Shown piece after piece: positions 1 to 8,922 of a stretch of DNA of 64,000 nt. Source of the DNA: Opitutaceae bacterium (lineage in GTDB: Bacteria > Verrucomicrobiota > Verrucomicrobiia > Opitutales > Opitutaceae); contig JAIXWF010000022.1 of NCBI GenBank assembly GCA_027482185.1, positions 558,001 through 622,000 on the forward strand, read 5' to 3'. The position numbers were made by a program, and so were the translations under genes. Each line of letters begins with the position of its first letter. Position 1 is the first letter of the stretch. The notes beneath the pieces are model-generated. The model ran no database searches, was not told the DNA's origin, and saw nothing but the letters and a program-made list of their open reading frames with translations.

Positions 1-209
1 AGCAGGCAATCGCCGACGGAGCAGAGGGCGCGGTGGTGGTCGATCTCCCCGGTGGCGCGGGCGAGATAGATCGCGGCGGCCAAGGCGCCGGCCCCGGCGA
101 GAGCGGGCACAGTCCGCGGGGCGCGCGCGATGGCGCTGCTCAAGCCGAAGGCGGCCCCGAGCAGGGCGCCGGCCTGGACCAACTGCAACGTGAGCACCAA
201 AGGATTCAT
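1..209 (-). CDS. Partial hydrophobic membrane protein (C-terminus outside window)
   Basis: Seventy residues are visible from an ATG at 209 and the frame runs open to the window edge. The sequence is strongly hydrophobic and Ala/Leu-rich, with two likely membrane segments (about residues 4-26 and 34-50) followed by a polar stretch with two adjacent His and two Cys (residues 58-68). The start overlaps the TGA of the gene upstream in the ATGA arrangement, so translation is probably coupled. I do not recognise the family and most of the protein is missing. Confidence 0.5.
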   Translation of the reverse strand, partial: MNPLVLTLQLVQAGALLGAAFGLSSAIARAPRTVPALAGAGALAAAIYLARATGEIDHHRALCSVGDCL

Positions 210-1237
210 CGGGCGGCGAAGCCGGTGCGCCGGCCGGCCGACGCGATCGTGGTGGCGTTGCTTTCGGAAAGGATCAACCCGGGCGTCGGGGCGACGGCGA
301 CCCATTCGACGCGGCCTTCTTTGCCGAGACCTTCGACGAAACCGACGGCGACGAGGCGGACGTTGGGCAGGTTGTGGCGGATCGTGAAGTGGCCGAAGGC
401 GTCGGTCTTGGCGGCGAACGGCGCGGGCGGGATAAGGTCGACGAAGTGGGCGGCGGTGCGCTTGGCCTGGACGGCGAGCGCGTCGGCTTCGGCGCGGCGC
501 CCCTGTTTCGCCGCGGCCTCGACCTGCACCTGCAGGCGGGCGGCGGCCTCGGCGGCGCGGGACTTGGCGGTCTTGAGGTAATTTTCCAGGAGCTCGGCCG
601 GGTAGGCGCGGACCTCGACGTCGGCGAGCAGCTTGGTTTCGCCGTGCGGCAGGGTGATTTTCACGCGGCCGACGATATCGGCCGTGGTGGCGGCGGCGGC
701 ATTGGCGACGACGACTTGGGAAGCGAAGAAATCGGGGATGTTGCCTTCGCCGGCGGGGGCGATTTCGGCGGCCGGGGCGTTGGCGACGGCGGACGCATCG
801 GCGTCGACCGCGGGGGCGTCGGCCGGGGAAACCGCCGGGGCGTCGGCCACGGTGGCGGGATCGACGGCGGGCTTGAGGGCGAGTTCGTCGAGCACGACGG
901 CGGCTTTGTTTGCGAGCGGATCGGCGGCGACGGCGGGCCGGGCGGTCTCGGCGGCTTCGCGGGGCGAAAGGTGCAGATCGGCCAGGACGGCGTCGGGCAG
1001 CAGGGCGAGCGGCAGGGTAGTCGCGCCGCCGGGATGGCGGACGAGGATGCCCTTGGCGGTGTAGTTGATCACCTTCACGTCGGTGAGCTTGCGGCCGTCC
1101 TTCAGCACCAAGGTCGGGTAGGTGCGCGGCAACGGACGCTCGGCGGCCGGAGCCGACGTCGTCACGCTCACCGCCAGCAGGGCGCCGAACGCGAGCGTCC
1201 GGAGCAGCGAAGCGGGGAAGAAGGAGAGGCGCGGCAT
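206..1237 (-). CDS. Hypothetical exported protein (343 aa)
   Basis: I chose the ATG at 1237 because it opens a good signal peptide (basic start, Leu/Ala core, Ala-x-Ala before residue 35); upstream in-frame codons would bury it. After the signal comes a short beta-rich segment (TLVLKDGRKLTDVKVINYT, about residues 42-60), a long Ala/Pro/Asp-rich low-complexity linker (about 125-165), then a domain with a charged helical stretch rich in Ala, Arg and Glu and a C-terminal part resembling a carboxypeptidase-regulatory-like fold. No catalytic motif is seen. Its TGA overlaps the ATG of the next gene, suggesting an operon. The function is unknown. Confidence 0.75.
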   Translation of the reverse strand: MPRLSFFPASLLRTLAFGALLAVSVTTSAPAAERPLPRTYPTLVLKDGRKLTDVKVINYTAKGILVRHPGGATTLPLALLPDAVLADLHLSPREAAETARPAVAADPLANKAAVVLDELALKPAVDPATVADAPAVSPADAPAVDADASAVANAPAAEIAPAGEGNIPDFFASQVVVANAAAATTADIVGRVKITLPHGETKLLADVEVRAYPAELLENYLKTAKSRAAEAAARLQVQVEAAAKQGRRAEADALAVQAKRTAAHFVDLIPPAPFAAKTDAFGHFTIRHNLPNVRLVAVGFVEGLGKEGRVEWVAVAPTPGLILSESNATTIASAGRRTGFAAR

Positions 1238-1384
1238 CTTGACTAGGGTGTTTACCCGATATGACCGAAAAGTACGCGGGACATGTCGACTGGGATTAAC
1301 CGGGGGGAGCCCTGCGTAGTTTTCGCTATCGGCCGGGGTGGGCACCACCTGAAGAACCCGATGGGGCCCGCGCGGCGGCGGCGT

Positions 1385-2710
1385 TCAGGCGGCGGGTTCC
1401 CGCCCCTCGGCCCGGGCGACCTGGGCGTCGACTACGAGGGTCGTGACGACGTCGGAGCCGACGTTGGTCATGGTGCGGGTCATATCGAGGATGCGGTCGG
1501 CGCCGAGCACGATGCCGATGCCTTCCGGCGGAATGCCGAAGGTGGCGAGGAGGCCGGCGATCAGCGGCAGCGAGCCGCCGGGAATGCCGGCGACGGCGAC
1601 GGCGCTGAGCACGGAGAGGAGAAGCAGGGTGATCTGCTGAGAGGCGGTGAGATCGACGCCGAAGACCTGGGCGACGAAGAGGACGACGCAGCCTTCGTAC
1701 AGGGCGGTGCCGCTCATGTTCATCGTGGTGCCGAGGGGCAGCACGAAGCCGGCGACGCTGGGCTGAAGTTTCAGGTTGTCTTTGGCGCAGGCGAGGGCCG
1801 CCGGCAGGGTGGCGTTGCTGGAGCTGGTGGAGAAAGCCGTGATCAGCACGGGACGCATTTCGCGCCAGACCTGCGCGGGGCTGCGCTTGGCCATGAACTT
1901 GATCCAAAGCGACATCGTCCCGAACAGGTGCAGCAGCAGCACGAAGACGCAGCCGAGAACGAAGACGCCGAGGGCGAGCAGGATCTCGAGACCGATCTTC
2001 ACGATGACGCTGTAGATCATCGCGGGCACGGCGTACGGCGCGAGTTTGAGCGCGAAATTGACGATGCCGGTCATCAGATCGCTCACGAGCTCGAGGGAGT
2101 CCTGCAATTTCTGCCGGCGCTCGAGCGCGAACTGCGTGCCGACGGCGCCGACCAAAATCGCGAACAGGATGAGCGGCAGGACATCGCCGATGACGGTCTT
2201 GGTCTGGCCGACGACCGCGCCAAAGAGATTCTTCGGCATGAACATTTCGACGATCGAAGCGAACGTCATCGCCTGGGCTTGCTGGCTGTTGGCGACGTGC
2301 TTTTGGGCGGCGCCGCCGAACTCGGCCATGAGCCGTGTCTTGGCGGCGGGGTCGAGATGGTTGCCCGGCTCGAGCACGTTCATCATGATCAGCCCGAGGC
2401 CGACGCCGATGGCCATGTTCAGGAAGAAGAGAAAGAAGGTGCGCCCGGCGAGCGGGCCGAGTTTGTCGAGACGGCCGAGCTGGAGCACGCCGCCGGCGAG
2501 CGACGCGAACACGAGCGGGATCACGACGAAGAACAGCATCCGCAGGAAAATCTGGCCGAACGGATCGAGGACGTTGGTCGAAAACGTCCGCATGGCCGGG
2601 ACGAGCCCAGGAAATACGCCGCCGAGGGCGAGGGTGGCGACGCCGGCGATGACGCCGATGACCAAGCCGAGAAGGATACGGTTGGCGAGGGGGCGGTTGG
2701 TCTCTGCCAT
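1385..2710 (-). CDS. Dicarboxylate/amino acid:cation symporter (DAACS family)
   Basis: This inner-membrane transporter of the GltP/DctA/GltPh family couples uptake of glutamate, aspartate or C4-dicarboxylates to Na+ or H+. The 441 residues match the family length. Hallmarks are visible: the serine-rich hairpin STSSSNATLP (294-303), the NMSGTALY segment of TM7 (331-338), the AGIPGGS tip of HP2 (374-380) and the DRILDMTRTMTNVGSD region of TM8 (405-420), which holds the Asp and Asn used for substrate and cation binding. Substrate cannot be decided from sequence alone. The gene is divergent from mobA, with about 65 nt between the starts. Confidence 0.93.
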   Translation of the reverse strand: MAETNRPLANRILLGLVIGVIAGVATLALGGVFPGLVPAMRTFSTNVLDPFGQIFLRMLFFVVIPLVFASLAGGVLQLGRLDKLGPLAGRTFFLFFLNMAIGVGLGLIMMNVLEPGNHLDPAAKTRLMAEFGGAAQKHVANSQQAQAMTFASIVEMFMPKNLFGAVVGQTKTVIGDVLPLILFAILVGAVGTQFALERRQKLQDSLELVSDLMTGIVNFALKLAPYAVPAMIYSVIVKIGLEILLALGVFVLGCVFVLLLHLFGTMSLWIKFMAKRSPAQVWREMRPVLITAFSTSSSNATLPAALACAKDNLKLQPSVAGFVLPLGTTMNMSGTALYEGCVVLFVAQVFGVDLTASQQITLLLLSVLSAVAVAGIPGGSLPLIAGLLATFGIPPEGIGIVLGADRILDMTRTMTNVGSDVVTTLVVDAQVARAEGREPAA

Positions 2711-2738
2711 GGGAGTGCGGCGAAAGGTGGGAGGGGGA

Positions 2739-2766
2739 TTGATTGTTGTCGAACGGGATTTAGGGT
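2739..2766 (+). promoter_or_regulatory. Putative sigma-70-type promoter of mobA
   Basis: A TTGATT -35 box (2739-2744) is followed after 16 nt by TAGGGT (2761-2766). The expected start of transcription lies only a few bases before the ATG at 2776, implying a leaderless or nearly leaderless mRNA. The same layout recurs before kamA, rplM and the gene at 50514. Confidence 0.45.
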
Positions 2767-2775
2767 CCGGCCGCG

Positions 2776-3390
2776 ATGACGGTTTCCTGCAGCGGAGTGG
2801 TTTTGGCCGCCGGGCGCTCGACCCGCATGGGCTCCGACAAAGCGCTCCTCCCGGCGCCGGACGGCGGGCCCATGTGGGCGCGGCAACGCGACGTGCTGGC
2901 GGCGGCGGGCGTCGGGGAAATCCTGCTGTCGGCGCGGCCCGAACAGCCGTGGGTGGCGCAGGCCAACGGTTTGGCCGCGCTGGTGGTGGACGGCTTCTCC
3001 GTCGGCGGGCCGATCATCGGCGTGACGGCGGCGCTGGAACGCGCGACGCACCCGCATCTCGCCGTGCTGGCGATCGATCTGCCGGCGCTGCCGGCGGCGT
3101 GGTTTGTCCGGCTGCGCGAGATGTGCGGCCAGGGCGTGGGCGCGGTCGGCCGGCGCGGGGAATTCTTCGAGCCGCTGGCCGCGATTTATCCGCGCGAACT
3201 CAAGTGGCTCGCGTGGGAGGCGTTGGCGAAAGGGGAATACTCCCTGCAGAAACTCGTCGCGGCGGGAATCGCGGCGGGACTGCTGCGCGAACGGGAAATT
3301 GGTTCCACGGAATTGCCGTGGTTCGACAACCGGAATGAACCGGGGCCGGAAGCCGCCGGGGCGGCGGCGGGGTTGAAAGCTGAAAGCTGA
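2776..3390 (+). CDS. mobA: Molybdenum cofactor guanylyltransferase
   Basis: MobA transfers GMP from GTP to molybdopterin to form the guanine dinucleotide form of the cofactor. The N-terminus carries the nucleotidyltransferase signature LAAGRSTRMGSDKALL (residues 10-25), and an Asp-Leu-Pro segment (around residues 98-100) fits the metal-binding Asp of the family. Length (204 aa) is normal. It lies tail-to-tail with a molybdopterin oxidoreductase, which supports the call. The last codons and the TGA are made from the tandem TTGAAAG repeat that starts at 3373, so the C-terminus has been shaped by the repeat. A broader MobA-like NTP transferase role is the alternative. Confidence 0.82.
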   Translation: MTVSCSGVVLAAGRSTRMGSDKALLPAPDGGPMWARQRDVLAAAGVGEILLSARPEQPWVAQANGLAALVVDGFSVGGPIIGVTAALERATHPHLAVLAIDLPALPAAWFVRLREMCGQGVGAVGRRGEFFEPLAAIYPRELKWLAWEALAKGEYSLQKLVAAGIAAGLLREREIGSTELPWFDNRNEPGPEAAGAAAGLKAES

Positions 3391-3470
3391 AAGTTGAAGG
3401 TTGAAAGTACGGAAGTCGCAGCGACCGGGCCGGGGGCCGGCTTTCAACCTGCGACTTTCAACTTTCAACT
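3373..3470. repeat. Inverted tandem-heptamer element, TTGAAAG family
   Basis: Five heptamers of the type TTGAAAG/CTGAAAG (3373-3407) are followed by a 33-nt GC-rich centre and four heptamers of the complementary type CTTTCAA (3441-3468). The arms can fold into a hairpin of about 28 bp. It fills the gap between two convergent genes and contains the mobA stop codon. Confidence 0.9.
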
Positions 3471-3497
3471 GCGCGGCGCCGCGCTCCGCGCCGCGCC

Positions 3498-4139
3498 TCA
3501 GGCGTAGCGGTCTTCGGTCCAGGGATCGGCGGTGTTCGAGTAGCCGCGCACTTCCCAGAAACCCAATTTGTCCTCGGCGAGGAAGGTGATGCCGTTGACG
3601 AATTTCGCGCCCTTCCAGGCGTAGAGCTTCGGGATGATGATGCGCGCGGGACCGCCGTGCTCACGCGGAACCGGGGCGCCGTTGAAGGACGTGGCGATGA
3701 GGACGTCGTCGTCGAGGCATTGCGCGAGCGCGACGTTGGTCGAGTAGCCGTCGTAGCTCGTGAAATAGACGAACTTGGCTTCGGGCTTCGGCTGCACGAG
3801 TTCGTATAGCGAGGTGAACGCGACGCCGCCCCAGCGGCAGTCGTACTTGCTCCACGTCGTCACGCAGTGGAAGTCGCTCACATCCTCGACCTGCGGCAGC
3901 GCGCCGAGGGCGGCCCACGAGAGCGCCTGCGGGCGCTCGACGAGGCCGTCGAGTTTCAGCTGCCAGTCGGCGAGCGGAATGTCGGGCTGGACGCCGAGAT
4001 CGAGGACAGGAAAACCGTCCGTGAGTTTTTGGCCGGGCGGGAGCCGGTCGTGGGACGGTTCGGCCCGGGCGGTGACGCCCTTGGCTTTCTGTTTTTCGGC
4101 CCAGCGTTGTTTGGCCTCGATGTAGCGCTGCTTCGACAT
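3498..4139 (-). CDS. Sulfite oxidase-like molybdopterin oxidoreductase (YedY/MsrP-related)
   Basis: The 213-residue protein matches the single-domain oxidoreductase molybdopterin-binding fold. The motif DFHCVTTW (90-97) contains Cys92, the expected molybdenum thiolate ligand, and is followed by the typical W-G-G-V segment. A C-terminal Lys/Trp-rich segment (about residues 175-195) fits the conserved family end. The start at 4139 gives a protein without a signal peptide or Tat motif, so it is probably cytoplasmic, unlike MsrP. No haem or dimerisation domain follows. The neighbouring mobA supplies a cofactor-maturation step, but a sulfite-oxidase-fold enzyme normally uses undecorated Moco, so the link is suggestive only. 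Confidence 0.85.
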   Translation of the reverse strand: MSKQRYIEAKQRWAEKQKAKGVTARAEPSHDRLPPGQKLTDGFPVLDLGVQPDIPLADWQLKLDGLVERPQALSWAALGALPQVEDVSDFHCVTTWSKYDCRWGGVAFTSLYELVQPKPEAKFVYFTSYDGYSTNVALAQCLDDDVLIATSFNGAPVPREHGGPARIIIPKLYAWKGAKFVNGITFLAEDKLGFWEVRGYSNTADPWTEDRYA

Positions 4140-4195
4140 GCGGCGCACGCTACGGGTCGCGGGGCGCCGCGCAAGCGCCGGCGCCGCGGCCGGAA

Positions 4196-4723
4196 TCAAT
4201 CCTCGGATTCGGTTTCGAAAACGACGGTCTCGAGGGCCTGCGCCACGGCGTGGCGCCGGCTCCAGTAGTAGTAGGCCATCCACCCCTGGTAGCCGCTGGC
4301 GACCAAGGCGACGAGGCCGGCGCTGACGCGGTTCATGAGACGGAAGTACTCGTCGAGCGTCATGTCGAGGGCCTGGGCGTTGGCGGTCGCGGCCTCGCGC
4401 AGCGAATCCGGGATCGGCGGCATTTCGAAGTGGGTGAGGCGGAGGGCGCAGTAGCCGAAGATCACGAGGAGGAGCAGCGGCTGGCTGGCGACGACCCACT
4501 GCATGCCGGCGGGGACGTTGCGCCGGAGCAGGCCGACGCCGTGCAACTCGATCGCGCCGGCACCCGCGGCCAGCAGGCCGACGACCGCGAACGGCGCCTG
4601 GCCGTTGCCCGCCGCCATCAGGGCGAACACGCCGCCGAGCACGAGCACCGTGATGCCGTCGAGCTTCGCGAGCCGCAGCACACGGACCAGGGTTTCTTCG
4701 GGCAGGAGCGGAGGTGGCCGCAT
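4196..4723 (-). CDS. Hypothetical integral membrane protein (175 aa)
   Basis: The ATG at 4723 gives a protein with four likely membrane helices (about residues 22-40, 46-64, 75-96 and 134-155) and a polar loop between helices three and four. The C-terminus is acidic. No catalytic motif is evident. It lies 56 nt upstream of the molybdo-oxidoreductase on the same strand and could be a membrane partner for it, an inference from proximity only. Its start codon overlaps that of hrpA on the other strand in a shared CATG. Confidence 0.65.
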   Translation of the reverse strand: MRPPPLLPEETLVRVLRLAKLDGITVLVLGGVFALMAAGNGQAPFAVVGLLAAGAGAIELHGVGLLRRNVPAGMQWVVASQPLLLLVIFGYCALRLTHFEMPPIPDSLREAATANAQALDMTLDEYFRLMNRVSAGLVALVASGYQGWMAYYYWSRRHAVAQALETVVFETESED

Positions 4724-7700
4724 GGAAGGTTTGTCATTCCCGCGGCGGCATCGAAGCTCAAGCCTCTTCGTGTCCTCGTCCCGCGACCAGTCTCCCTTCC
4801 CATTCCGCCTCGAGTTCCCGCCGGAGCTGCCGATCAGCGCGCGCGCCGAGGAAATCACCGCCGCGATCCAGGCCCACGGCGTCGTGGTGCTCGCGGGCGA
4901 AACCGGCTCCGGCAAGACGACGCAGATCCCCAAGCTCTGCCTCGCCGCCGGCTGCGGCACCCGCGGCCGCATCGCCTGCACGCAGCCGCGCCGCGTGGCC
5001 GCGCTCTCCGTCTCGCGCCGCGTCGCCGAGGAGCTCGGCGTGGAATGGGGCCGCGAGGTCGGCTGCAAGATCCGTTTCAACGACCAGACCACGCCGCGGA
5101 CGGTCATCAAGTTCCTCACCGACGGCATGCTGCTGGCCGAGGTGCAGGGCGACCCGCTGCTGCGCGAGTACGACACCATCATCATCGACGAAGCGCACGA
5201 GCGCTCCCTCAACATCGACTTCCTCCTCGGGCACCTGCGCACGCTGCGGTACAAGCGCCCCGAGCTGAAGGTCGTCATCACCTCGGCGACGATCGACACC
5301 GCGGCCTTCAGCGCCGCCTTCGACGACGCGCCCGTCATCCTCGTCGAAGGCCGCACCTATCCCGTCGAGGTGATCTACGCCCCGCTCGATTCGCTCGGCC
5401 GCGACTACACCGACAACGACGAAAACGAGGACCGCGCCGACGCCGCGGCCGTGGCCTCGGCCAAAGCCGAGGCCCTGCACTACATCGACGGCGCGGTCGA
5501 GGCCGTGGAACGCATCGTGCGCGAGAGCGGCGCGGGGGATATCTTGGTTTTCCTGCCCAGCGAGCGCGACATCCGCGAAGTCCGCGAGTTGCTCGACGGC
5601 CGGCGCCTGCGCGAGATCGAGACGGTGCCGCTCTTCGGGCGCCTCTCGAACGCCGAGCAGCAGCGCGTCTTCGCCGCGACCCAACGGCGGAAGGTCGTGC
5701 TCGCGACCAACATCGCGGAGACCTCGCTCACGATCCCGGGCATCCGGTTCGTGGTCGATACCGGTCTCGCGCGCCTGAGCCGGTACTCGCCCCAGGCCCG
5801 CACGCGCCGGCTGCCGATCGAGCCCGTCTCGCAGTCCAGCGCGGACCAACGCAAGGGCCGCAGCGGCCGCGTCGCCGAAGGCGTGTGCATCCGCCTGTAT
5901 TCGGAGAAAGACTACCTCGAACGCCCACGTTTCACGCAGCCCGAGATCCAGCGCGCCAACCTCGCCGACGTCATTCTGCGGATGAAGGCCTTCGGCCTCG
6001 GCGACATCGAGCGCTTCCCTTTCATCAACATGCCCGCGGCCAAATCGATCCGCGCGGGCTACGCGCTGCTCGAGGAACTCGGCGCGCTCGACGAGACGAC
6101 GGGGAGCGGCGAGGCTGTGCGCACGCTGACGCCGCTCGGCCGCGAGCTGGCCCGCCTGCCCGTCGACCCGACGGTCGGCCGCATGATTCTGCAGGCGCGG
6201 ACCGAGAAGGCCCTCCGCGAGGTCGTCGTGATCGCCGCGGGTCTGTCGATCCAGGACCCGCGCGAGCGGCCCCTCGACAAACAGCAGCAGGCCGACGCCG
6301 CGCACCGCCGCTTCGTCCATCCCGATTCCGATTTCCTTACGCTCCTCAACGTCTGGGACGCGTTCCACGACCAGGTCGAGTCGCTCTCGCAGGCCAAGCT
6401 GCGGCGTTTCTGCAAAGACCATTTCCTCAGCTACACGCGGATGCGCGAGTGGCGCGACATCCACACGCAGTTGCTGGACGTCCTGAAGGAACGCGAGGAC
6501 TTCAGGCTCACCTCGGCCTTCCACGGCCTGAAGGAAATGGACGAGAAAACGACGGTCTTCGGCACGCCGTCGTACCGCGCGATCCATCGCAGCATCCTCG
6601 CCGGCCTGCTCGGCAACATTGCGCATCTCGACGAGGAAAACGGCGGCTACAAGGCGACGCACGACCGGCGCGTGAACCTGTTTCCCGGCTCCGTGCTGTT
6701 CCGCCGCGAGGAGCCGCGCAAACGGCCGGCGGACGGCGCCGCCCGCGAGGCGCCGAAAAAAGGCCCGAAGACGCCGCGCTGGATCATGGCTTCGGAGATC
6801 ATGGAAACGACGCGGCTCTTCGCCCGCACCTGCGCGCGGCTCGATCCGCTCTGGGCGCTCGAGCTCGGCGCGCACATCGTCCGCGTCGCGCACAGCGAAC
6901 CGTTCTGGAACGAGACGGGCGGCCGCGTGATGGTGAAACAGCGCACGCGGCTTTACGGCCTCGAACTCGAATCCCGCGCCGTCAGCTACGGCAAAATCGA
7001 TCCCGGCCACGCGACCGAGATCTTCATCCGCGAGGGATTGGTGAACGACACCGTGATGTTCCCGCTGGACTTCATTCTGCACAACCGGGCCGTGCGGGAG
7101 AAACTCGAGGACCTGCTCACGCGCGCCCGCGACAGCGGCTACCTGAATCTCGACGAGGCTGCGTTCCGGTTCTATGCCACGCGGCTGAGTCCCGACCACG
7201 GCGGCCCGGCGGAGGGCGTGAGCAGCGTCGGCGAACTCGTCGACCTCGTGCGCGAGCGCAAGGGCGCCGAGCCGCGTTTCCTGATGATGGCGCCCGAGGA
7301 CCTGCGCGATCCCGACACGATCGCGCACGATGCAGAGGCGTTTCCCGCGGCGCTGCCGCTGGAGAACCGGGCGATGCCGCTCAACTACGCGTACAAGCCC
7401 GGGCAGGCCGACGATGGCGTGACCCTGGAGGTGAACGTGCGCGAAGCGGAGAATCTCACCCCGGCCGCGCTCGACTGGGCCGTCCCCGGGCACCTCGAGG
7501 CCAAGGTCGAACATTACCTGCGGGCGTTGCCGAAGGAACTGCGCCGCGGGTTCGTGCCGCTCGCGGAAACGGCCAAGGCGCTCGCGACCCAGCTCGCCTC
7601 GCGCGACCGGCTGACGGGCCGGCGCGAAAGCCTGACCGAGGCGCTCGCGGCGGAAATCGCGGCGCGGCACAGGGTCGCGCTCGATCCCGCGGTCTGGGCC

Positions 7701-8822
7701 GACAAGCCGCCGCCCGACCATCTGCGCGTGCGCGTGCGGGTCGTCGATGCGTCCGGCAAGGAACTCGCCGCGAGCCGCGACCTCGCGGAGATCCGCACGG
7801 CGCTCGTCTCGCAATCGCGCGAGGCCAGCGTGGCCGTGGCGCGCGAGGATCCCGTGGCGTGGCGCGCGATCCGGGCGAAATGGGAAACCCCGGAGCACAC
7901 CGCGTGGACGTGGACCGAGATGCCCGAACGCGTGCTCGTCGCCGAGCCGGCGGGCGCGCCGGTGTATGCGTTTCCCGGGTTGCAGGCGGGCCGCGACGGC
8001 GTCGCCCGCCAGCTTTTCCGCACGCCCGAGGACGCGGCGGCGGCGACGCGCGGCGGGCTGGCGGCGCTGTTCGAACGGCAGCTCGGCCACGACCTGATGT
8101 GGACGCAGCGCGACCTGCGCGCCTTGAAGACGCTCGGACCGCTGACCGCGACGCTGGCGCCGATCGACACCTTGCAGGAGCAGGCGTTTGCGGCGGTGCG
8201 GCGCTGGGTGACGCAACGGCCGGTGGCGCCGCCGACGGGTGCGGTCTTCGCGACCGTGCTCGATCGCGCGAAGGCGGATCTCCGCGGCCTCGTGCCGCGG
8301 CTGACCGATTTGCTGAAGGAAATCCTGACGTTGCGGCTCGAGCTGCAGGTGCTGCCCGACGCGCCGCCCGCCTTGGCCGCGGAGCTGAACGCGTTGCTGC
8401 CGCCGGATTTTCTCGCGGCGACGCCATATGCGCAGCTCGCGCATTTTCCGCGCTACCTGAAGGCGATGAAGCTGCGGGCCGAGCGCGCGCGGAAGCAGCC
8501 GGCCAAGGACGCGGAGCGCGCGGCGCAGCTCGCGCCGTTCGTCGCGGCGCTGCCGAAGCTGCCGCGCAGTGCCGAAACGGAGACGTTCCGCTGGTTGGTC
8601 GAGGAATTGAAGGTGAGCCTCTTTGCGCAGGAGCTCGGCACGGCGGAGCCGGTGTCCGTGGTGAAACTCGACCGCGCGCTCGCGGCGTTGCGCGGCGGTC
8701 CGGCGCCGGCGGCCGCCCCGCCCGCGGCGGCGAAGCCGATCGTGGCCGCGCCCGTCGGTCCCGCGAAGAAGACCGCCCCGCTCAAGAATCTCGGGGCGCT
8801 GGACAGGTTGTTCCGGAGCTGA
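4722..8822 (+). CDS. hrpA: ATP-dependent RNA helicase, DEAH family (HrpA-type)
   Basis: The protein has a full helicase core: Walker A GETGSGKT (59-66), the TQPRR motif (88-92), DEAHER (156-161), an SAT motif (about 188-190) and motif VI QRKGRSGR (around 380). HA2/OB-fold regions follow, then the long DUF3418 C-terminal region typical of bacterial HrpA. The length of 1366 aa matches the family (about 1300). Bacterial HrpA acts on RNA, including mRNA processing and stalled-ribosome rescue. The start is uncertain: 4722 is the ATG that least intrudes on the divergent gene, but homology begins only near residue 25, so a non-ATG start slightly downstream is possible. Confidence 0.92.
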   Translation: MEGLSFPRRHRSSSLFVSSSRDQSPFPFRLEFPPELPISARAEEITAAIQAHGVVVLAGETGSGKTTQIPKLCLAAGCGTRGRIACTQPRRVAALSVSRRVAEELGVEWGREVGCKIRFNDQTTPRTVIKFLTDGMLLAEVQGDPLLREYDTIIIDEAHERSLNIDFLLGHLRTLRYKRPELKVVITSATIDTAAFSAAFDDAPVILVEGRTYPVEVIYAPLDSLGRDYTDNDENEDRADAAAVASAKAEALHYIDGAVEAVERIVRESGAGDILVFLPSERDIREVRELLDGRRLREIETVPLFGRLSNAEQQRVFAATQRRKVVLATNIAETSLTIPGIRFVVDTGLARLSRYSPQARTRRLPIEPVSQSSADQRKGRSGRVAEGVCIRLYSEKDYLERPRFTQPEIQRANLADVILRMKAFGLGDIERFPFINMPAAKSIRAGYALLEELGALDETTGSGEAVRTLTPLGRELARLPVDPTVGRMILQARTEKALREVVVIAAGLSIQDPRERPLDKQQQADAAHRRFVHPDSDFLTLLNVWDAFHDQVESLSQAKLRRFCKDHFLSYTRMREWRDIHTQLLDVLKEREDFRLTSAFHGLKEMDEKTTVFGTPSYRAIHRSILAGLLGNIAHLDEENGGYKATHDRRVNLFPGSVLFRREEPRKRPADGAAREAPKKGPKTPRWIMASEIMETTRLFARTCARLDPLWALELGAHIVRVAHSEPFWNETGGRVMVKQRTRLYGLELESRAVSYGKIDPGHATEIFIREGLVNDTVMFPLDFILHNRAVREKLEDLLTRARDSGYLNLDEAAFRFYATRLSPDHGGPAEGVSSVGELVDLVRERKGAEPRFLMMAPEDLRDPDTIAHDAEAFPAALPLENRAMPLNYAYKPGQADDGVTLEVNVREAENLTPAALDWAVPGHLEAKVEHYLRALPKELRRGFVPLAETAKALATQLASRDRLTGRRESLTEALAAEIAARHRVALDPAVWADKPPPDHLRVRVRVVDASGKELAASRDLAEIRTALVSQSREASVAVAREDPVAWRAIRAKWETPEHTAWTWTEMPERVLVAEPAGAPVYAFPGLQAGRDGVARQLFRTPEDAAAATRGGLAALFERQLGHDLMWTQRDLRALKTLGPLTATLAPIDTLQEQAFAAVRRWVTQRPVAPPTGAVFATVLDRAKADLRGLVPRLTDLLKEILTLRLELQVLPDAPPALAAELNALLPPDFLAATPYAQLAHFPRYLKAMKLRAERARKQPAKDAERAAQLAPFVAALPKLPRSAETETFRWLVEELKVSLFAQELGTAEPVSVVKLDRALAALRGGPAPAAAPPAAAKPIVAAPVGPAKKTAPLKNLGALDRLFRS

Positions 8823-8826
8823 GCCG

Positions 8827-8850
8827 AACTCCGGCGGCCGAGAGTTTTTT
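8827..8850 (+). terminator. Rho-independent terminator after hrpA
   Basis: AACTC and CGG pair with CCG and GAGTT around a 3-nt loop with one bulged A, followed by six T. It begins 5 nt after the hrpA stop codon. Confidence 0.7.
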
Positions 8851-8922
8851 GGGCGACGGTACGCGGTTTCCGCGCTCGCCCGCGCTTGCCCGGTGACGAC
8901 GCCACGCCAACCGTTTGCCGCC

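Noticed and set aside
8893-8922. GTG start for the repeat-domain protein
   Set aside because: The ATG at 8923 opens a better signal peptide; the GTG only adds ten polar residues. Not excluded.
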